Below are positions 6,575 through 16,369 of a stretch of DNA of 64,000 bases, in pieces. The DNA is from an uncultured Ruminococcus sp. (lineage in GTDB: Bacteria > Bacillota > Clostridia > Oscillospirales > Acutalibacteraceae), in contig CAJUGO010000002.1 in the NCBI GenBank assembly GCA_910585865.1, positions 186,001-250,000 of the forward strand, given 5' to 3'. The translations under genes were made by a program, and so were the position numbers. Below the pieces are notes generated by a model. It was given only the letters and a program-made list of their open reading frames with translations. It searched no databases and was not told where the DNA came from. Position 1 is the first letter of the stretch. Each line of letters starts with the position of its first letter.

Positions 6575-8668
6575 TTATACTCCGAAAAGCATTTCTCCGT
6601 ACGAAGGATAAGGCCAGTATTCCGAAGAAGTTTCTGTTTCCATTGAATCACCTATTGCACGAAGTTCCTGCATAAGCGCAAATACTGTTTCTCTGAAGTA
6701 TTTTGCATAAGCAAGACCGTTACTGCTGTAATCGCCGGCCTTAATAACTGCCTCTTCAAGTTCGGTTGTTTTCTTTGCAAAGCATACAAGCTTGTTTGAA
6801 AGGCTAAGAATAAGTTCCTCTTCGACTGTTGTCGGAATAACATCTGAAAGAGCCTTTTTGGCAAGCGCTGTATCTGTAAGCTCTCTTACATAAGATGTTA
6901 CTGAAGGAAGAATATTCTTTTTAGCCATATCAATCATTGTAAGAGCTTCAATATTAATTTCCTTTGCATAGTTTTCAAGTTCAATTTCATATCTTGCATG
7001 GATTTCTTCAACATTATAAATCCTATTCTTAACAAAAAGGTCAATGTTTTTCTGGTCAATGTAATGAGCAACAGCATCAGGAAGTGATTTAAGATTAAGA
7101 AGCCCTCTTTTTTCAGCCTCTTCTACCCATTCATCAGCATAGTTGTTGCCGTTAAAAATAATATCCTTGTGCTCTGTAAATGTCTTTTTAATAAGTTCTT
7201 TTACGGCAGCATCAATATCTGATGCATCCTTAAGCTCATCATAAAACTCTGACAGTGACTGTGCAACAATTGTATTGAGCATAATATTCGGACATGCAAT
7301 ATTAAGCGATGATCCCAATGCTCTGAACTCAAATTTATTGCCGGTAAAAGCAAACGGAGATGTACGGTTACGGTCTGATGTATCCTTCTTAAAATCAGGA
7401 AGAACATCTACTCCAGTCATCATTCTTGTTCTGCCTTTGCTTACATATTCCGTACCGTCGATGATTGAATCAACAAGTGCACCCAAATCATCTCCCAGAT
7501 ACATTGAAATAATTGACGGCGGAGCTTCGTTTGCACCAAGACGATGATCATTTCCTGAAGAAGCAACGGAAATTCTGAGAAGATCCTGATACTCATGCAC
7601 TGCCTTTACAATAGCTGCTAAGAAGAGCTGGAACTGTATATTGTTTTCAGGCTGTTTACCTGGATCAAGAAGGTTTTCGCCTGTATTAGTTGAAATTGAC
7701 CAGTTATTGTGCTTTCCAGAACCGTTTACACCTGCAAACGGTTTTTCATGAAGAAGACAAACCAGACCGTGTTTTTCCGCTGTTTTCTTCATAATCTCCA
7801 TTGTAAGCTCATTATGGTCAGTAGCAATATTTGTTGTTGAAAAGATTGGTGCAAGTTCATGCTGAGAAGGTGCAACCTCATTATGTTTTGTCTTTGCAAG
7901 AATACCAAGTTTCCAAAGTTCCTCATCAAGATCTTTCATATATTCTGCAACTCTTGTCTTGATAGCACCGAAATAATGATCATCCAATTCCTGTCCCTTA
8001 GGCGCCTTTGCTCCGAAGAGAGTGCGGCCCGTATAAATAAGATCCTCTCTTTGATCATATATTTCTTTATCAATAAGAAAATACTCCTGCTCCGGACCTA
8101 CAGTAGTTATAACTCTTGAAATCTCTGTTTTACCAATAAGATTAAGAACCTTTACTGCCTCAGTACTGATTCTTTCCATAGAACGAAGTAACGGTGTTTT
8201 CTTGTCAAGCACTTCACCTGTATATGAACAGAATGCTGTTGGAATATAAAGTGTACTGTCTTTTACAAATGCATAGGAGGTAGGATCCCATGTTGTATAT
8301 CCTCTTGCCTCAAAAGTAGCACGAATACCTCCGCTTGGGAATGAAGAAGCATCAGGCTCGCCTTTAACAAGCTCTTTACCGGAAAACTCCATAATAATCT
8401 GACCTTCACCGCTTGGGCTGATAAAACTATCGTGTTTTTCAGCTGTAATACCAGTCATTGGCTGGAACCAGTGAGTGTAGTGTGTGCAGCCCTTTTCCAC
8501 AGCCCAATCTTTCATTGCGCTTGCAACTACATTTGCAACACTTAAATCCAGCGGTTCACCATTTTGAATAGTCTTCTTTAACGCTTTGTATGTAGCCTTA
8601 GGAAGCCTTTCCTGCATTTTCTGATCATTGAATACCATACTTCCGAAAAACTCAGGAACTTTTGCCAT
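6575..8668 (-). CDS. glnN: Glutamine synthetase type III
   Basis: A 697-residue GSIII, matching the family length of about 700 and much longer than type I (about 450). Type III hallmarks seen are the N-terminal block with THWFQPMTG, the substrate and metal region NGSGKHNNWS, and NDHRLGANEAPPSI. It forms glutamine from glutamate, ammonium and ATP in the cytoplasm. It is divergent from gltBD and upstream of the Amt-PII gene, so ammonium uptake, assimilation and glutamate synthesis are grouped. Translation starts at an ATG with AGGAGAG. The leader upstream contains a strong promoter and a terminator-like hairpin. Confidence 0.97.
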   Translation of the reverse strand: MAKVPEFFGSMVFNDQKMQERLPKATYKALKKTIQNGEPLDLSVANVVASAMKDWAVEKGCTHYTHWFQPMTGITAEKHDSFISPSGEGQIIMEFSGKELVKGEPDASSFPSGGIRATFEARGYTTWDPTSYAFVKDSTLYIPTAFCSYTGEVLDKKTPLLRSMERISTEAVKVLNLIGKTEISRVITTVGPEQEYFLIDKEIYDQREDLIYTGRTLFGAKAPKGQELDDHYFGAIKTRVAEYMKDLDEELWKLGILAKTKHNEVAPSQHELAPIFSTTNIATDHNELTMEIMKKTAEKHGLVCLLHEKPFAGVNGSGKHNNWSISTNTGENLLDPGKQPENNIQFQLFLAAIVKAVHEYQDLLRISVASSGNDHRLGANEAPPSIISMYLGDDLGALVDSIIDGTEYVSKGRTRMMTGVDVLPDFKKDTSDRNRTSPFAFTGNKFEFRALGSSLNIACPNIMLNTIVAQSLSEFYDELKDASDIDAAVKELIKKTFTEHKDIIFNGNNYADEWVEEAEKRGLLNLKSLPDAVAHYIDQKNIDLFVKNRIYNVEEIHARYEIELENYAKEINIEALTMIDMAKKNILPSVTSYVRELTDTALAKKALSDVIPTTVEEELILSLSNKLVCFAKKTTELEEAVIKAGDYSSNGLAYAKYFRETVFALMQELRAIGDSMETETSSEYWPYPSYGEMLFGV

Positions 8669-8717
8669 TTCAATTCTCTCCTATCCAAATTAAAATATTT
8701 GACTGAAAAACAGAAAT

Positions 8718-8755
8718 GGGCACTGTAAGCACATTGCCTACAGCGCCCTTGCTGT
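8718..8755 (-). promoter_or_regulatory. Possible attenuator in the glnN leader
   Basis: On the minus strand a 13-bp hairpin (8718-8748, with two G-U pairs, loop AATGT) is followed by TTTCTGTTTTT, like an intrinsic terminator. Its 5' strand overlaps an alternative small hairpin, ACAGC/GCTGT with the six-base loop AAGGGC (8740-8755), so the two folds exclude each other. ANTAR antiterminators bind six-base loops with A at position 1 and G at position 4, which this loop has; but ANTAR sites need two such hairpins and only one is visible. An ANTAR protein is encoded at 45.4 kb. Regulation is inferred. Confidence 0.45.
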
Positions 8756-8768
8756 TGTCATTGCTGTT

Positions 8769-8797
8769 AGTATATTCTCTTTTTTTTTATTTGTCAA
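8769..8797 (-). promoter_or_regulatory. Sigma-A promoter of glnN
   Basis: TTGACA (minus strand, 8797-8792) and TATACT (8774-8769) with a 17-base spacer. The predicted start, about 8762, gives a leader of roughly 90 bases. Confidence 0.8.
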
Positions 8798-8938
8798 TAG
8801 ATTTTTAAAAAAATATTAAAATATGCAAGTTTTTTTAATTTTCCTGCAATTATGTTTGGTTTAACGCATTATAGCATAGAAAATAATCATATAATTGAAA
8901 GTTTATTTAAAAAAATTGCAAAATTACGCAATTTCTTC

Positions 8939-8968
8939 TTGACAAAAAAGTATGTGCGGTAATATAAT
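8939..8968 (+). promoter_or_regulatory. Sigma-A promoter of gltBD
   Basis: TTGACA at 8939-8944 and TATAAT at 8963-8968 with an 18-base spacer. The predicted transcript start near 8975 leaves an unusually long leader of about 210 bases. Confidence 0.8.
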
Positions 8969-8975
8969 AAAAACA

Positions 8976-9186
8976 ACTCACTGAGTTTGCTTGTTTTCTT
9001 CAAAAATGCAGGAGCTACTATTTAAACCTGCAAAAACCAGCGAGAATTATTGTTTTGTTTTTATATAAATATATCATATACATATATTTAACAACACAAA
9101 TTTGTCGCCGCACTACTATAAATATATGATATATATGCGGTAAATGATAACCAATTTGTGACTAAATAAGGAAAGAGTGATTATTA
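8976..9186 (+). promoter_or_regulatory. Long structured leader of gltBD
   Basis: Several inverted repeats are visible. TGCAGG (9007-9012) pairs with CCTGCA. An outer CTCACTG/CAGCGAG pairing encloses it and is followed by a T-rich run (TTGTTTTGTTTTTA, about 9050-9063), like an attenuator. Further down, CACAAATT/AATTTGTG encloses CCGCA/TGCGG, and an A/T-rich palindrome ATATATCATATA/TATATGATATAT lies around 9066-9135. The ribosome-binding site AAGGAAAGAG is just downstream. It does not match a riboswitch class known to me. The folding is by eye. Confidence 0.45.
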
Positions 9187-12100
9187 ATGGCGCAAACAGA
9201 GAACATACGAACAGCAAAAAGCCTGTATTCTCCAAAGTTTGAACACGATAACTGCGGTATTGGAGCTGTTGTTAATATTAAGGGTATTAAATCTCATGAC
9301 ACAGTTGCCAATGCTCTGACAATCGTAGAAACGCTTGAACACAGAGCCGGCAAGGATGCCGAAGGCAAAACAGGCGACGGCGTTGGTATTCTTCTTCAGA
9401 TATCACATAAATTTTTTAAGAAAGCAGCAATTGATATCGGCATTAAATTGGGTTCGGAAAGAGATTATGCTGTCGGTATGTTTTTCTTTCCTCAGAATGA
9501 ACTTGCAAGAAATCAAGCTAAAAAGATGTTTGAAATCATTGCTGAAAAAGAGGGATTAAGTGTTCTCGGATGGAGAGCAGTTCCGTCAAATCCTGATGTT
9601 CTGGGACACCGGGCAGTTGAATGCATGCCTGCAATTATGCAGTGCTTTATCAAAAGACCTCACGGCATAAAAAGAGGACTCTGTTTTGACCGAAAGCTCT
9701 ATGTTGCAAGACGTATTTTTGAACAAAGTAATGAAGATACATATGTAGTATCACTTTCAAGCAGAACTATTGTATATAAAGGTATGTTCCTTGTAGGTGA
9801 CTTGAGAAACTTTTTCCTTGATTTACAGGACAAAGATTATGAATCTGCAATTGCCATGGTTCACTCAAGATTCTCTACAAATACAAATCCAAGCTGGCAA
9901 AGAGCTCATCCAAACAGAATGATAGTGCATAACGGTGAAATTAATACAATCAGAGGAAATGCTGACAAAATGCTTGCCCGTGAAGAAACAATGTGCTCCG
10001 AACATCTCAAAGGTGATCTTGATAAAGTCACCCCTGTTGTAAATACAGAAGGCTCTGACTCTGCAATGCTCGATAATACACTTGAATTTCTTGTTATGAG
10101 CGGCATGGAACTCCCTCTTGCTGTTATGATAACTATTCCCGAACCTTGGGATAACAACGGCACAATGAGCCAGAAGAAAAAAGATTTCTATCAGTATTAC
10201 GCAACCATGATGGAACCATGGGACGGACCTGCATCAATACTTTTCTCTGACGGTGATATAATGGGTGCAGTGCTCGACAGAAACGGACTGCGCCCTTCCA
10301 GATACTACATAACAAACGACGGTAATCTTATCCTCTCCTCAGAGGTAGGCGCACTTCCTGTTGATCCGGCAAAAGTTGTTGTTAAGGAAAGACTCCGCCC
10401 CGGCAAAATGCTTCTTGTTGATACAGTTCAGGGCAGACTTATTGATGATGATGAGTTAAAAGAATATTACGCATCAAAACAACCGTACGGTGAGTGGCTT
10501 GACAGCAACCTGGTTTGTCTGAGAGATTTAAAGATTCCTAATGCAAAGGTTGAAGAGCATTCATATCGTGAAAGACAAAAACTTCAAAAGGCATTTGGAT
10601 ATACATATGAAGATGTAATGACATCTATACTTCCAATGTCAAAAAATGGCTCTGAATCAATATCTGCAATGGGAACAGACAGCCCTATTGCTGTTCTTTC
10701 CAACGAGCCGCAGCCGCTGTTCAATTATTTTAAACAGCTGTTTGCTCAGGTAACAAATCCGCCGATTGATGCAATACGCGAGGAAATTGTAACCTCAACA
10801 ACTATTTATATAGGAGAAGACGGAAATATTCTTGAAGAAAAACCTGAAAACTGCAAGGTTATGAAAATTCATAATCCGATACTTACATCAACAGATATTC
10901 TTAAGATTAAAAATATGCACATATCAGGATTTAAGGTTGCAGTTATCCCCATACTTTACTATAAAAACACAAAGCTCTCAAAGGCAATAAAAAGACTTTT
11001 TATTGAGGCCGATAAAGCCTATAAAGAAGGCGCAAATATTCTTATACTCTCCGACAGAGGTGTAGATGAAAACCATCTGGCTATTCCCTCACTGCTTGCA
11101 GTATCCGCTATTCATCAGCATCTTGTTGCAACAAAAAAGAGAACTTCCCTTGCAGTAATTCTTGAAAGCGGCGAACCCAGAGAAGTTCACCATTTTGCAA
11201 CACTGCTCGGATACGGCGCAAGTGCAATTAATCCATATCTCGCACAGGAAACAATTCACGAGCTGATTAGTGATGATCTTCTTGACAAAGATTACTATGC
11301 GGCCGTAAGCGACTATAATGATGCAGTGCTTCACGGTATTGTTAAAATTGCTTCCAAGATGGGTATTTCCACAATACAGTCTTACCAGGGTTCTCAAATT
11401 TTTGAAGCTATCGGTATCGGCAAAGATGTAATTGACGAATATTTTACAGGAACAGTAAGCAGAATAGGCGGTATTACAATAAAAGATATTGAGGAAAATG
11501 TTGATAAGCTTCATACCGCTGCTTTTGACCCGCTTGATCTTGGAGTTTGTGATGAACTTGAATCCCGAGGCTCACACAAGTTTAGGAGCGGCAAGGAAGA
11601 ACATCTTTACAATCCTCAAACAATATACATGCTCCAGCAGGCAACGAGAACAGGCGATTATGAACTTTATAAAAAGTATTCTCATATGATTTCGGAAGAA
11701 ATGGAGCCGGTTAATATACGAGGACTGTTTGACTTTAATTATGTTGAAAACCCTCTTCCTCTTGATGAAGTTGAAGATATTGATTCAATTGTAAAGCGTT
11801 TCAAGACTGGTGCCATGTCATACGGTTCGATTTCTCAGGAAGCACACGAAGCACTTGCAATTGCGATGAATCAGCTGCACGGAAAATCCAACTCCGGCGA
11901 AGGCGGCGAAAGTCTTGAAAGACTTCTTACAAAGGGACAAAAAGAGGATAAATGTTCTGCTATCAAACAGGTTGCATCCGGTCGTTTCGGCGTAACCTCA
12001 AGATATCTTACATCCGCAAATGAAATTCAAATTAAAATGGCCCAAGGCGCAAAACCTGGCGAGGGCGGTCACCTTCCGGGCAAAAAGGTTTATCCTTGGA

Positions 12101-13731
12101 TTGCAAAAACCCGTCACTCTACTCCGGGTGTGTCTCTTATCTCTCCTCCACCTCACCATGACATCTACTCAATTGAAGATTTGGCACAACTCATTTATGA
12201 TCTCAAAAATGCCAACAAGAACGCAAGAATTTCTGTTAAGCTCGTTTCCGAGTGCGGTGTCGGAACAGTTGCCGCAGGCGTTGCAAAAGCAGGTGCAGGT
12301 GTAATTCTTATTTCCGGATATGACGGCGGTACCGGTGCAGCTCCGAGAAACTCAATCTATAATGCAGGTCTTCCATGGGAGCTTGGACTTGCAGAAGCAC
12401 ATCAGACCCTCATAATGAATAACCTAAGAAATAAAGTTATAATTGAAACGGACGGAAAGCTTATGAACGGCAGAGATGTCGCAGTTGCCGCTATGCTTGG
12501 TGCTGAGGAATTCGGCTTTGCTACTGCCCCTCTTGTTTCACTCGGCTGTGCAATGATGAGAGTATGCAATCTTGATACTTGTCCGTTTGGCGTTGCAACT
12601 CAAAACCCTGAATTGAGAAAAAGATTCATGGGAAAACCCGAATACGTAGTAAACTTTATGAAATTTGTTGCAGCTGAACTTCGCGAGTATATGGCTAGAC
12701 TCGGTGTAAGAACTGTTGATGAACTTGTCGGACGCATTGATTTAATCAAAAGAAAAAATGACATTACCGGCAAGGCTTGTGAAATAGACCTCTCAAATAT
12801 TCTGGACACTGATTTGACATCCGATAAAATTGAATACAAAAACAAAAATCTCTATGATTTTAAGCTTGACTCAACACTTGATGAAAAAGTACTTGTAAAA
12901 GAATTTTCAAATGTACTTAACAATGGTACTAAGAAAAAAATTGAAGTTAATGTTAAAAATATTGACCGTTCACTTGGAACAATATTTGGCTCAGAAGTTA
13001 CTAAAAAACATTACAATAACCTTGATGAAGATACTTTCACTGTTGTATGTTACGGCTCAGGCGGGCAAAGCTTCGGTGCATTTATTCCAAAGGGTCTTAC
13101 TCTGGAACTTGTCGGCGACTCTAACGACTATTTTGGCAAGGGGCTGTCGGGAGGTAAGCTTGTGGTTTATCCTCCAAAAGAATCAACCTTTGATGCAGGC
13201 GATAATATAATCATAGGAAACGTTGCTCTCTACGGTGCAACAAGCGGAAAAGCTTTTATTAACGGTGTTGCAGGTGAGAGATTTTGTGTAAGAAACTCAG
13301 GTGCAACAGCTGTTGTTGAGGGTACTGGAGATCACGGATGTGAATATATGACGGGCGGCCGTGTAGTAGTTATCGGAAAAACAGGTAAAAATTTTGCTGC
13401 AGGTATGTCCGGCGGCGTTGCTTATGTTCTTGATGAGGACAGAGATCTTTACACCAAGCTCAATAAAGAAATGGTACATTTCTCTGAAGTTACCGAAAAA
13501 TATGATGTACTTGAGCTTAGGTCACTCATTGAAGAACACGTTAAGGCTACCAACTCAGCAAGAGGGCGGAAAATTCTTGAAAGCTTTGATGAGTATCTGC
13601 CAAAATTCAAGAAAATTATTCCTCATGATTACAAGAGAATGATGTCTGCAATTGCCGCAATGGAAGAAAAAGGTCTTACAAGTGATCAAGCACAGATTGA
13701 AGCATTTTACCAGATTGTGAATAATAAATAA
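9187..13731 (+). CDS. gltB: Glutamate synthase (GOGAT) large subunit
   Basis: A 1514-residue GltB. The catalytic cysteine is preceded by a 22-residue propeptide (FEHDNCGIGAVV, Cys23), which must be removed so that Cys23 becomes the N-terminal nucleophile of the glutaminase domain. The central and FMN-binding synthase domains follow, with GEGGESLERL and AKPGEGGHLPG. The [3Fe-4S] ligands are in CAMMRVCNLDTCPFG (CX5CX4C). The C-terminal beta-helix (GXXG repeats) ends the protein. It converts glutamine and 2-oxoglutarate to two glutamates, with electrons from GltD. The start has AAGGAAAGAG and the stop is 12 bases before gltD. Confidence 0.97.
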   Translation: MAQTENIRTAKSLYSPKFEHDNCGIGAVVNIKGIKSHDTVANALTIVETLEHRAGKDAEGKTGDGVGILLQISHKFFKKAAIDIGIKLGSERDYAVGMFFFPQNELARNQAKKMFEIIAEKEGLSVLGWRAVPSNPDVLGHRAVECMPAIMQCFIKRPHGIKRGLCFDRKLYVARRIFEQSNEDTYVVSLSSRTIVYKGMFLVGDLRNFFLDLQDKDYESAIAMVHSRFSTNTNPSWQRAHPNRMIVHNGEINTIRGNADKMLAREETMCSEHLKGDLDKVTPVVNTEGSDSAMLDNTLEFLVMSGMELPLAVMITIPEPWDNNGTMSQKKKDFYQYYATMMEPWDGPASILFSDGDIMGAVLDRNGLRPSRYYITNDGNLILSSEVGALPVDPAKVVVKERLRPGKMLLVDTVQGRLIDDDELKEYYASKQPYGEWLDSNLVCLRDLKIPNAKVEEHSYRERQKLQKAFGYTYEDVMTSILPMSKNGSESISAMGTDSPIAVLSNEPQPLFNYFKQLFAQVTNPPIDAIREEIVTSTTIYIGEDGNILEEKPENCKVMKIHNPILTSTDILKIKNMHISGFKVAVIPILYYKNTKLSKAIKRLFIEADKAYKEGANILILSDRGVDENHLAIPSLLAVSAIHQHLVATKKRTSLAVILESGEPREVHHFATLLGYGASAINPYLAQETIHELISDDLLDKDYYAAVSDYNDAVLHGIVKIASKMGISTIQSYQGSQIFEAIGIGKDVIDEYFTGTVSRIGGITIKDIEENVDKLHTAAFDPLDLGVCDELESRGSHKFRSGKEEHLYNPQTIYMLQQATRTGDYELYKKYSHMISEEMEPVNIRGLFDFNYVENPLPLDEVEDIDSIVKRFKTGAMSYGSISQEAHEALAIAMNQLHGKSNSGEGGESLERLLTKGQKEDKCSAIKQVASGRFGVTSRYLTSANEIQIKMAQGAKPGEGGHLPGKKVYPWIAKTRHSTPGVSLISPPPHHDIYSIEDLAQLIYDLKNANKNARISVKLVSECGVGTVAAGVAKAGAGVILISGYDGGTGAAPRNSIYNAGLPWELGLAEAHQTLIMNNLRNKVIIETDGKLMNGRDVAVAAMLGAEEFGFATAPLVSLGCAMMRVCNLDTCPFGVATQNPELRKRFMGKPEYVVNFMKFVAAELREYMARLGVRTVDELVGRIDLIKRKNDITGKACEIDLSNILDTDLTSDKIEYKNKNLYDFKLDSTLDEKVLVKEFSNVLNNGTKKKIEVNVKNIDRSLGTIFGSEVTKKHYNNLDEDTFTVVCYGSGGQSFGAFIPKGLTLELVGDSNDYFGKGLSGGKLVVYPPKESTFDAGDNIIIGNVALYGATSGKAFINGVAGERFCVRNSGATAVVEGTGDHGCEYMTGGRVVVIGKTGKNFAAGMSGGVAYVLDEDRDLYTKLNKEMVHFSEVTEKYDVLELRSLIEEHVKATNSARGRKILESFDEYLPKFKKIIPHDYKRMMSAIAAMEEKGLTSDQAQIEAFYQIVNNK

Positions 13732-13743
13732 GGAGGGGCATCA

Positions 13744-15228
13744 ATGGGAAAATCAACAGGATTTATGGATTATAGGCGTAAGGATGCCAAAGCATATTCA
13801 GTAAAAGAAAGAATTAAAAATTTTAATGAATTCCACGAGTCTCTCAGTAAAATTGAGCAGGAACAACAAGGCGCAAGGTGTATGGACTGCGGTGTTCCGT
13901 TTTGCCAGGCAGGCATGCAAATTGGTTCATCGTTTTCAGGATGTCCGCTCAACAACCTTATTCCAGAATGGAACGACCTTATTTTCAAAGGTAATTGGGA
14001 GCAAGCTTACAACAGACTTAGAATTACAAATAACTTTCCTGAATTCACCTCTCGCGTATGTCCTGCATTGTGTGAAAAGGCATGTACATGCGGTGCGACA
14101 GGAGATGCAGTCACTGTAAGGGCAAATGAATATGGCATAATAGAAAATGCTTACGAGGAAGGATATGCTGCCGCAAGAATTCCTAAAGTAAGAACAGGCA
14201 AGAAAATTGCAATCATCGGTTCTGGGCCTTCAGGGCTTGCTGCTGCAGATCAGCTCAATCAAAGGGGACATTCTGTTACAGTTTTTGAGCGTTCTGACAG
14301 ATTAGGCGGACTTCTTATGTACGGTATTCCTAATATGAAGCTTGAAAAAGATATAATCGAGCGTAAAATCAGCATTATGGAAGAAGAAGGAATTAAATTT
14401 AAAACCTGTGCAGACGTAGGAAGAAATATTAAAGTCTCAGATATTTTAAATAATTTTGACAGAGTAATTCTAGCTTGCGGTGCATCAAATCCCCGTGATA
14501 TTAAAGTTACAGGCAGAGAGGCAAACGGTATTTACTTTGCAGTAGATTTCTTAAAGTCAACAACAAAATCTCTTCTGGACAATGATCTGCAAACAGGCAC
14601 TTATATAAGTGCAAAAGATAAAAATGTAATGGTTATCGGCGGTGGTGACACAGGAAATGATTGTGTGGGCACAAGCATAAGACATGGTGCAAAATCCGTT
14701 TTACAGCTTGAAATGATGCCAAAACTTCCTGACAAAAGGACATCTGACAATCCATGGCCACAGTGGCCGAGAATTTGTAAAACAGATTATGGACAGGAAG
14801 AAGCAATCGAAATTTTCGGTCATGATCCAAGAGTTTATCAAACAACTGTAAAGGAATTTATCTCTGACAAAAAAGGGAATCTCACGGGAGCTGTACTTGT
14901 TAAGCTTAGACCTGAAAAAAATGAGAAAACAGGCAGAATTATGATGCAGCCTGTCGAAGGCTCTGAATATAAGGTTGATACTGAGCTAGTACTTATCGCC
15001 GCCGGATTTTTGGGAGCAGAAAGCTATGTTACAAATGCATTTGGAGTTGACGTTAATTCGAGAACAAATGTTGCTACAGAAGAAACTTCACACAAAACAA
15101 ACATAAAAAATGTTTTTGTTGCCGGAGATATGCACAGAGGACAGTCACTTGTTGTATGGGCAATCCGTGAAGGCAGAGATGTTGCAAAAGAAGTTGATAA
15201 AAGTCTTATGGGTTATACAAATCTTTAA
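13744..15228 (+). CDS. gltD: Glutamate synthase small subunit (NADPH, Fe-S, FAD)
   Basis: The protein has 494 residues, the usual GltD length. Its N-terminal part has two cysteine clusters for [4Fe-4S] centres (CMDCGVPFC and CPALCEKACTCGA). An FAD-binding GSGPSGLAAA motif lies near residue 159 and an NADPH-binding GGGDTGNDC motif near residue 300. The C-terminus has the FAD-contacting VFVAGDMHRGQSLVVWAI block. It passes electrons from NAD(P)H to GltB. It follows gltB by 12 bases with a strong AAGGAGGGG ribosome-binding site, so the two subunits are co-expressed. Confidence 0.97.
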   Translation: MGKSTGFMDYRRKDAKAYSVKERIKNFNEFHESLSKIEQEQQGARCMDCGVPFCQAGMQIGSSFSGCPLNNLIPEWNDLIFKGNWEQAYNRLRITNNFPEFTSRVCPALCEKACTCGATGDAVTVRANEYGIIENAYEEGYAAARIPKVRTGKKIAIIGSGPSGLAAADQLNQRGHSVTVFERSDRLGGLLMYGIPNMKLEKDIIERKISIMEEEGIKFKTCADVGRNIKVSDILNNFDRVILACGASNPRDIKVTGREANGIYFAVDFLKSTTKSLLDNDLQTGTYISAKDKNVMVIGGGDTGNDCVGTSIRHGAKSVLQLEMMPKLPDKRTSDNPWPQWPRICKTDYGQEEAIEIFGHDPRVYQTTVKEFISDKKGNLTGAVLVKLRPEKNEKTGRIMMQPVEGSEYKVDTELVLIAAGFLGAESYVTNAFGVDVNSRTNVATEETSHKTNIKNVFVAGDMHRGQSLVVWAIREGRDVAKEVDKSLMGYTNL

Positions 15229-15259
15229 CTATAACTTATAATATAATCACAATAGGTAG

Positions 15260-15325
15260 TTTCACTGCCCCTTTTAGGAATTATGTCAGTAATAATCCCT
15301 AAAGGGGGCAGTGAAATTTAGCATC
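15260..15325 (+). terminator. Terminator of gltBD
   Basis: A long stem of about 18 bp pairs TTTCACTGCCCC with GGGGCAGTGAAA and TTTAGG with CCTAAA. A T-rich tail follows. Confidence 0.8.
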
Positions 15326-15342
15326 TTTTATTTCTTATTAAA

Positions 15343-15368
15343 GCAACCCCGCATTTCTGCGAGGTTGT
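15343..15368 (-). terminator. Terminator of the dockerin-protein operon
   Basis: On the minus strand ACAACC..TGCG pairs with CGCA..GGTTGC around a short loop, just after the stop at 15378, and is followed by TTTAATAAG. Confidence 0.6.
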
Positions 15369-15377
15369 AACCTTAAA

Positions 15378-16349
15378 TTATCTTTTTGATATTACCAAGT
15401 TATAATATCCCATCTCAAATTCTGCATATTGCGTATCATAAAAACCATTAGCAAATTCAAGCGGTGTGTCGTATTTACGCGGACAAATGTTATAATTAAA
15501 TGTTCTCTCCATTCGTCTTTCGTAACTTTCATTGCATCCGTCTTTAGGTATAAATATATTATCTACTATTACGGCACTCTCATCTTCTACAATTCTTTTT
15601 TGTATTTCCGTTGCTTCTTTTACCGATACATTTTCATATCTTCTCCCTCCTGCCAGCATTTTTTGAGCACCAGTTAATTTTTCCTGTTCTGCTATATACT
15701 TTTGTATAAGTGTTACATCCTGAATATCTGCCTTTCCGTCTCTGTTAAGGTCACCTGTAACCTGATATTCATTCGTCATTTGATTGTACACCTTAAGCAT
15801 TTCATAAAAAGCATCCGATACAGCATATTCCGCTACTTCTTCCAAAGGCGCAGGACCTATATATGTTAATTTTACATAACCATTGTCGTAACGGTATATT
15901 CCATAATACTTATAAATTTTATTTTTTAAGTTTTCCCGCTTTTCCGTAAATCTATTCCAATCTTCTTCGCTGTACCAATTATTATAATTCTCCTCTTTAA
16001 CCGCATTTTCATATGTATAATACGCATATTCCGGTTCAACTGTAATATTATTTGCCTGATCCCACATATCATAATACATTTTTTGTATTTGTTCATCAGT
16101 AGCGTTAGGGTCACCAAAAACTTTTGGCGCTTCATCAATAAGTTTGTACAGTCTCAAACATGAACAGTCTCCAAATGGTCTTATACAACCTGTTCCATAC
16201 CAATAATTATAAAAATTTCTATATAAAGAAGCTAAATCATTTGATTGTATACTTATGCTTCTGTCAACTTCAAAAGCCGACACATTAAAGCTTGCAATTG
16301 ATGAAAACAGCATTACCGCACACAATGTTATTGATATTATTTTTTTCAT
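15378..16349 (-). CDS. Secreted protein with an internal, partly degenerate dockerin
   Basis: The protein has 323 residues. It begins with a signal peptide (MKKIISITLCAVMLFSSIAS, cleavage likely near NVSA-FE). The next 170 residues are rich in Tyr, Asn and Asp and match no family I know. About residues 196-255 form a dockerin-like module: the first repeat is intact (GDLNRDGKADIQDVTLIQKYIA), but the second has lost its calcium loop (GGRRYENVSVKEATEIQKRI). About 70 further residues follow, so the dockerin is internal rather than terminal. It lies 20 bases after the protease gene and is presumably in its operon. It would be exported and may dock to a cohesin scaffold if the module still works. 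Function unknown. Confidence 0.75.
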   Translation of the reverse strand: MKKIISITLCAVMLFSSIASFNVSAFEVDRSISIQSNDLASLYRNFYNYWYGTGCIRPFGDCSCLRLYKLIDEAPKVFGDPNATDEQIQKMYYDMWDQANNITVEPEYAYYTYENAVKEENYNNWYSEEDWNRFTEKRENLKNKIYKYYGIYRYDNGYVKLTYIGPAPLEEVAEYAVSDAFYEMLKVYNQMTNEYQVTGDLNRDGKADIQDVTLIQKYIAEQEKLTGAQKMLAGGRRYENVSVKEATEIQKRIVEDESAVIVDNIFIPKDGCNESYERRMERTFNYNICPRKYDTPLEFANGFYDTQYAEFEMGYYNLVISKR

Positions 16350-16369
16350 TTTCTATCTCCCTCTGATAA

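Noticed and set aside
8700..9186. Glutamine (glnA-type) riboswitch in the glnN or gltB leaders
   Set aside because: The conserved core of the known glutamine riboswitches was not found in either leader by eye.
11089..11514. A 141-codon antisense frame inside gltB
   Set aside because: It is a shadow of the gltB coding strand; gltB has clear conserved motifs across this region and no promoter or ribosome-binding site supports the antisense frame.
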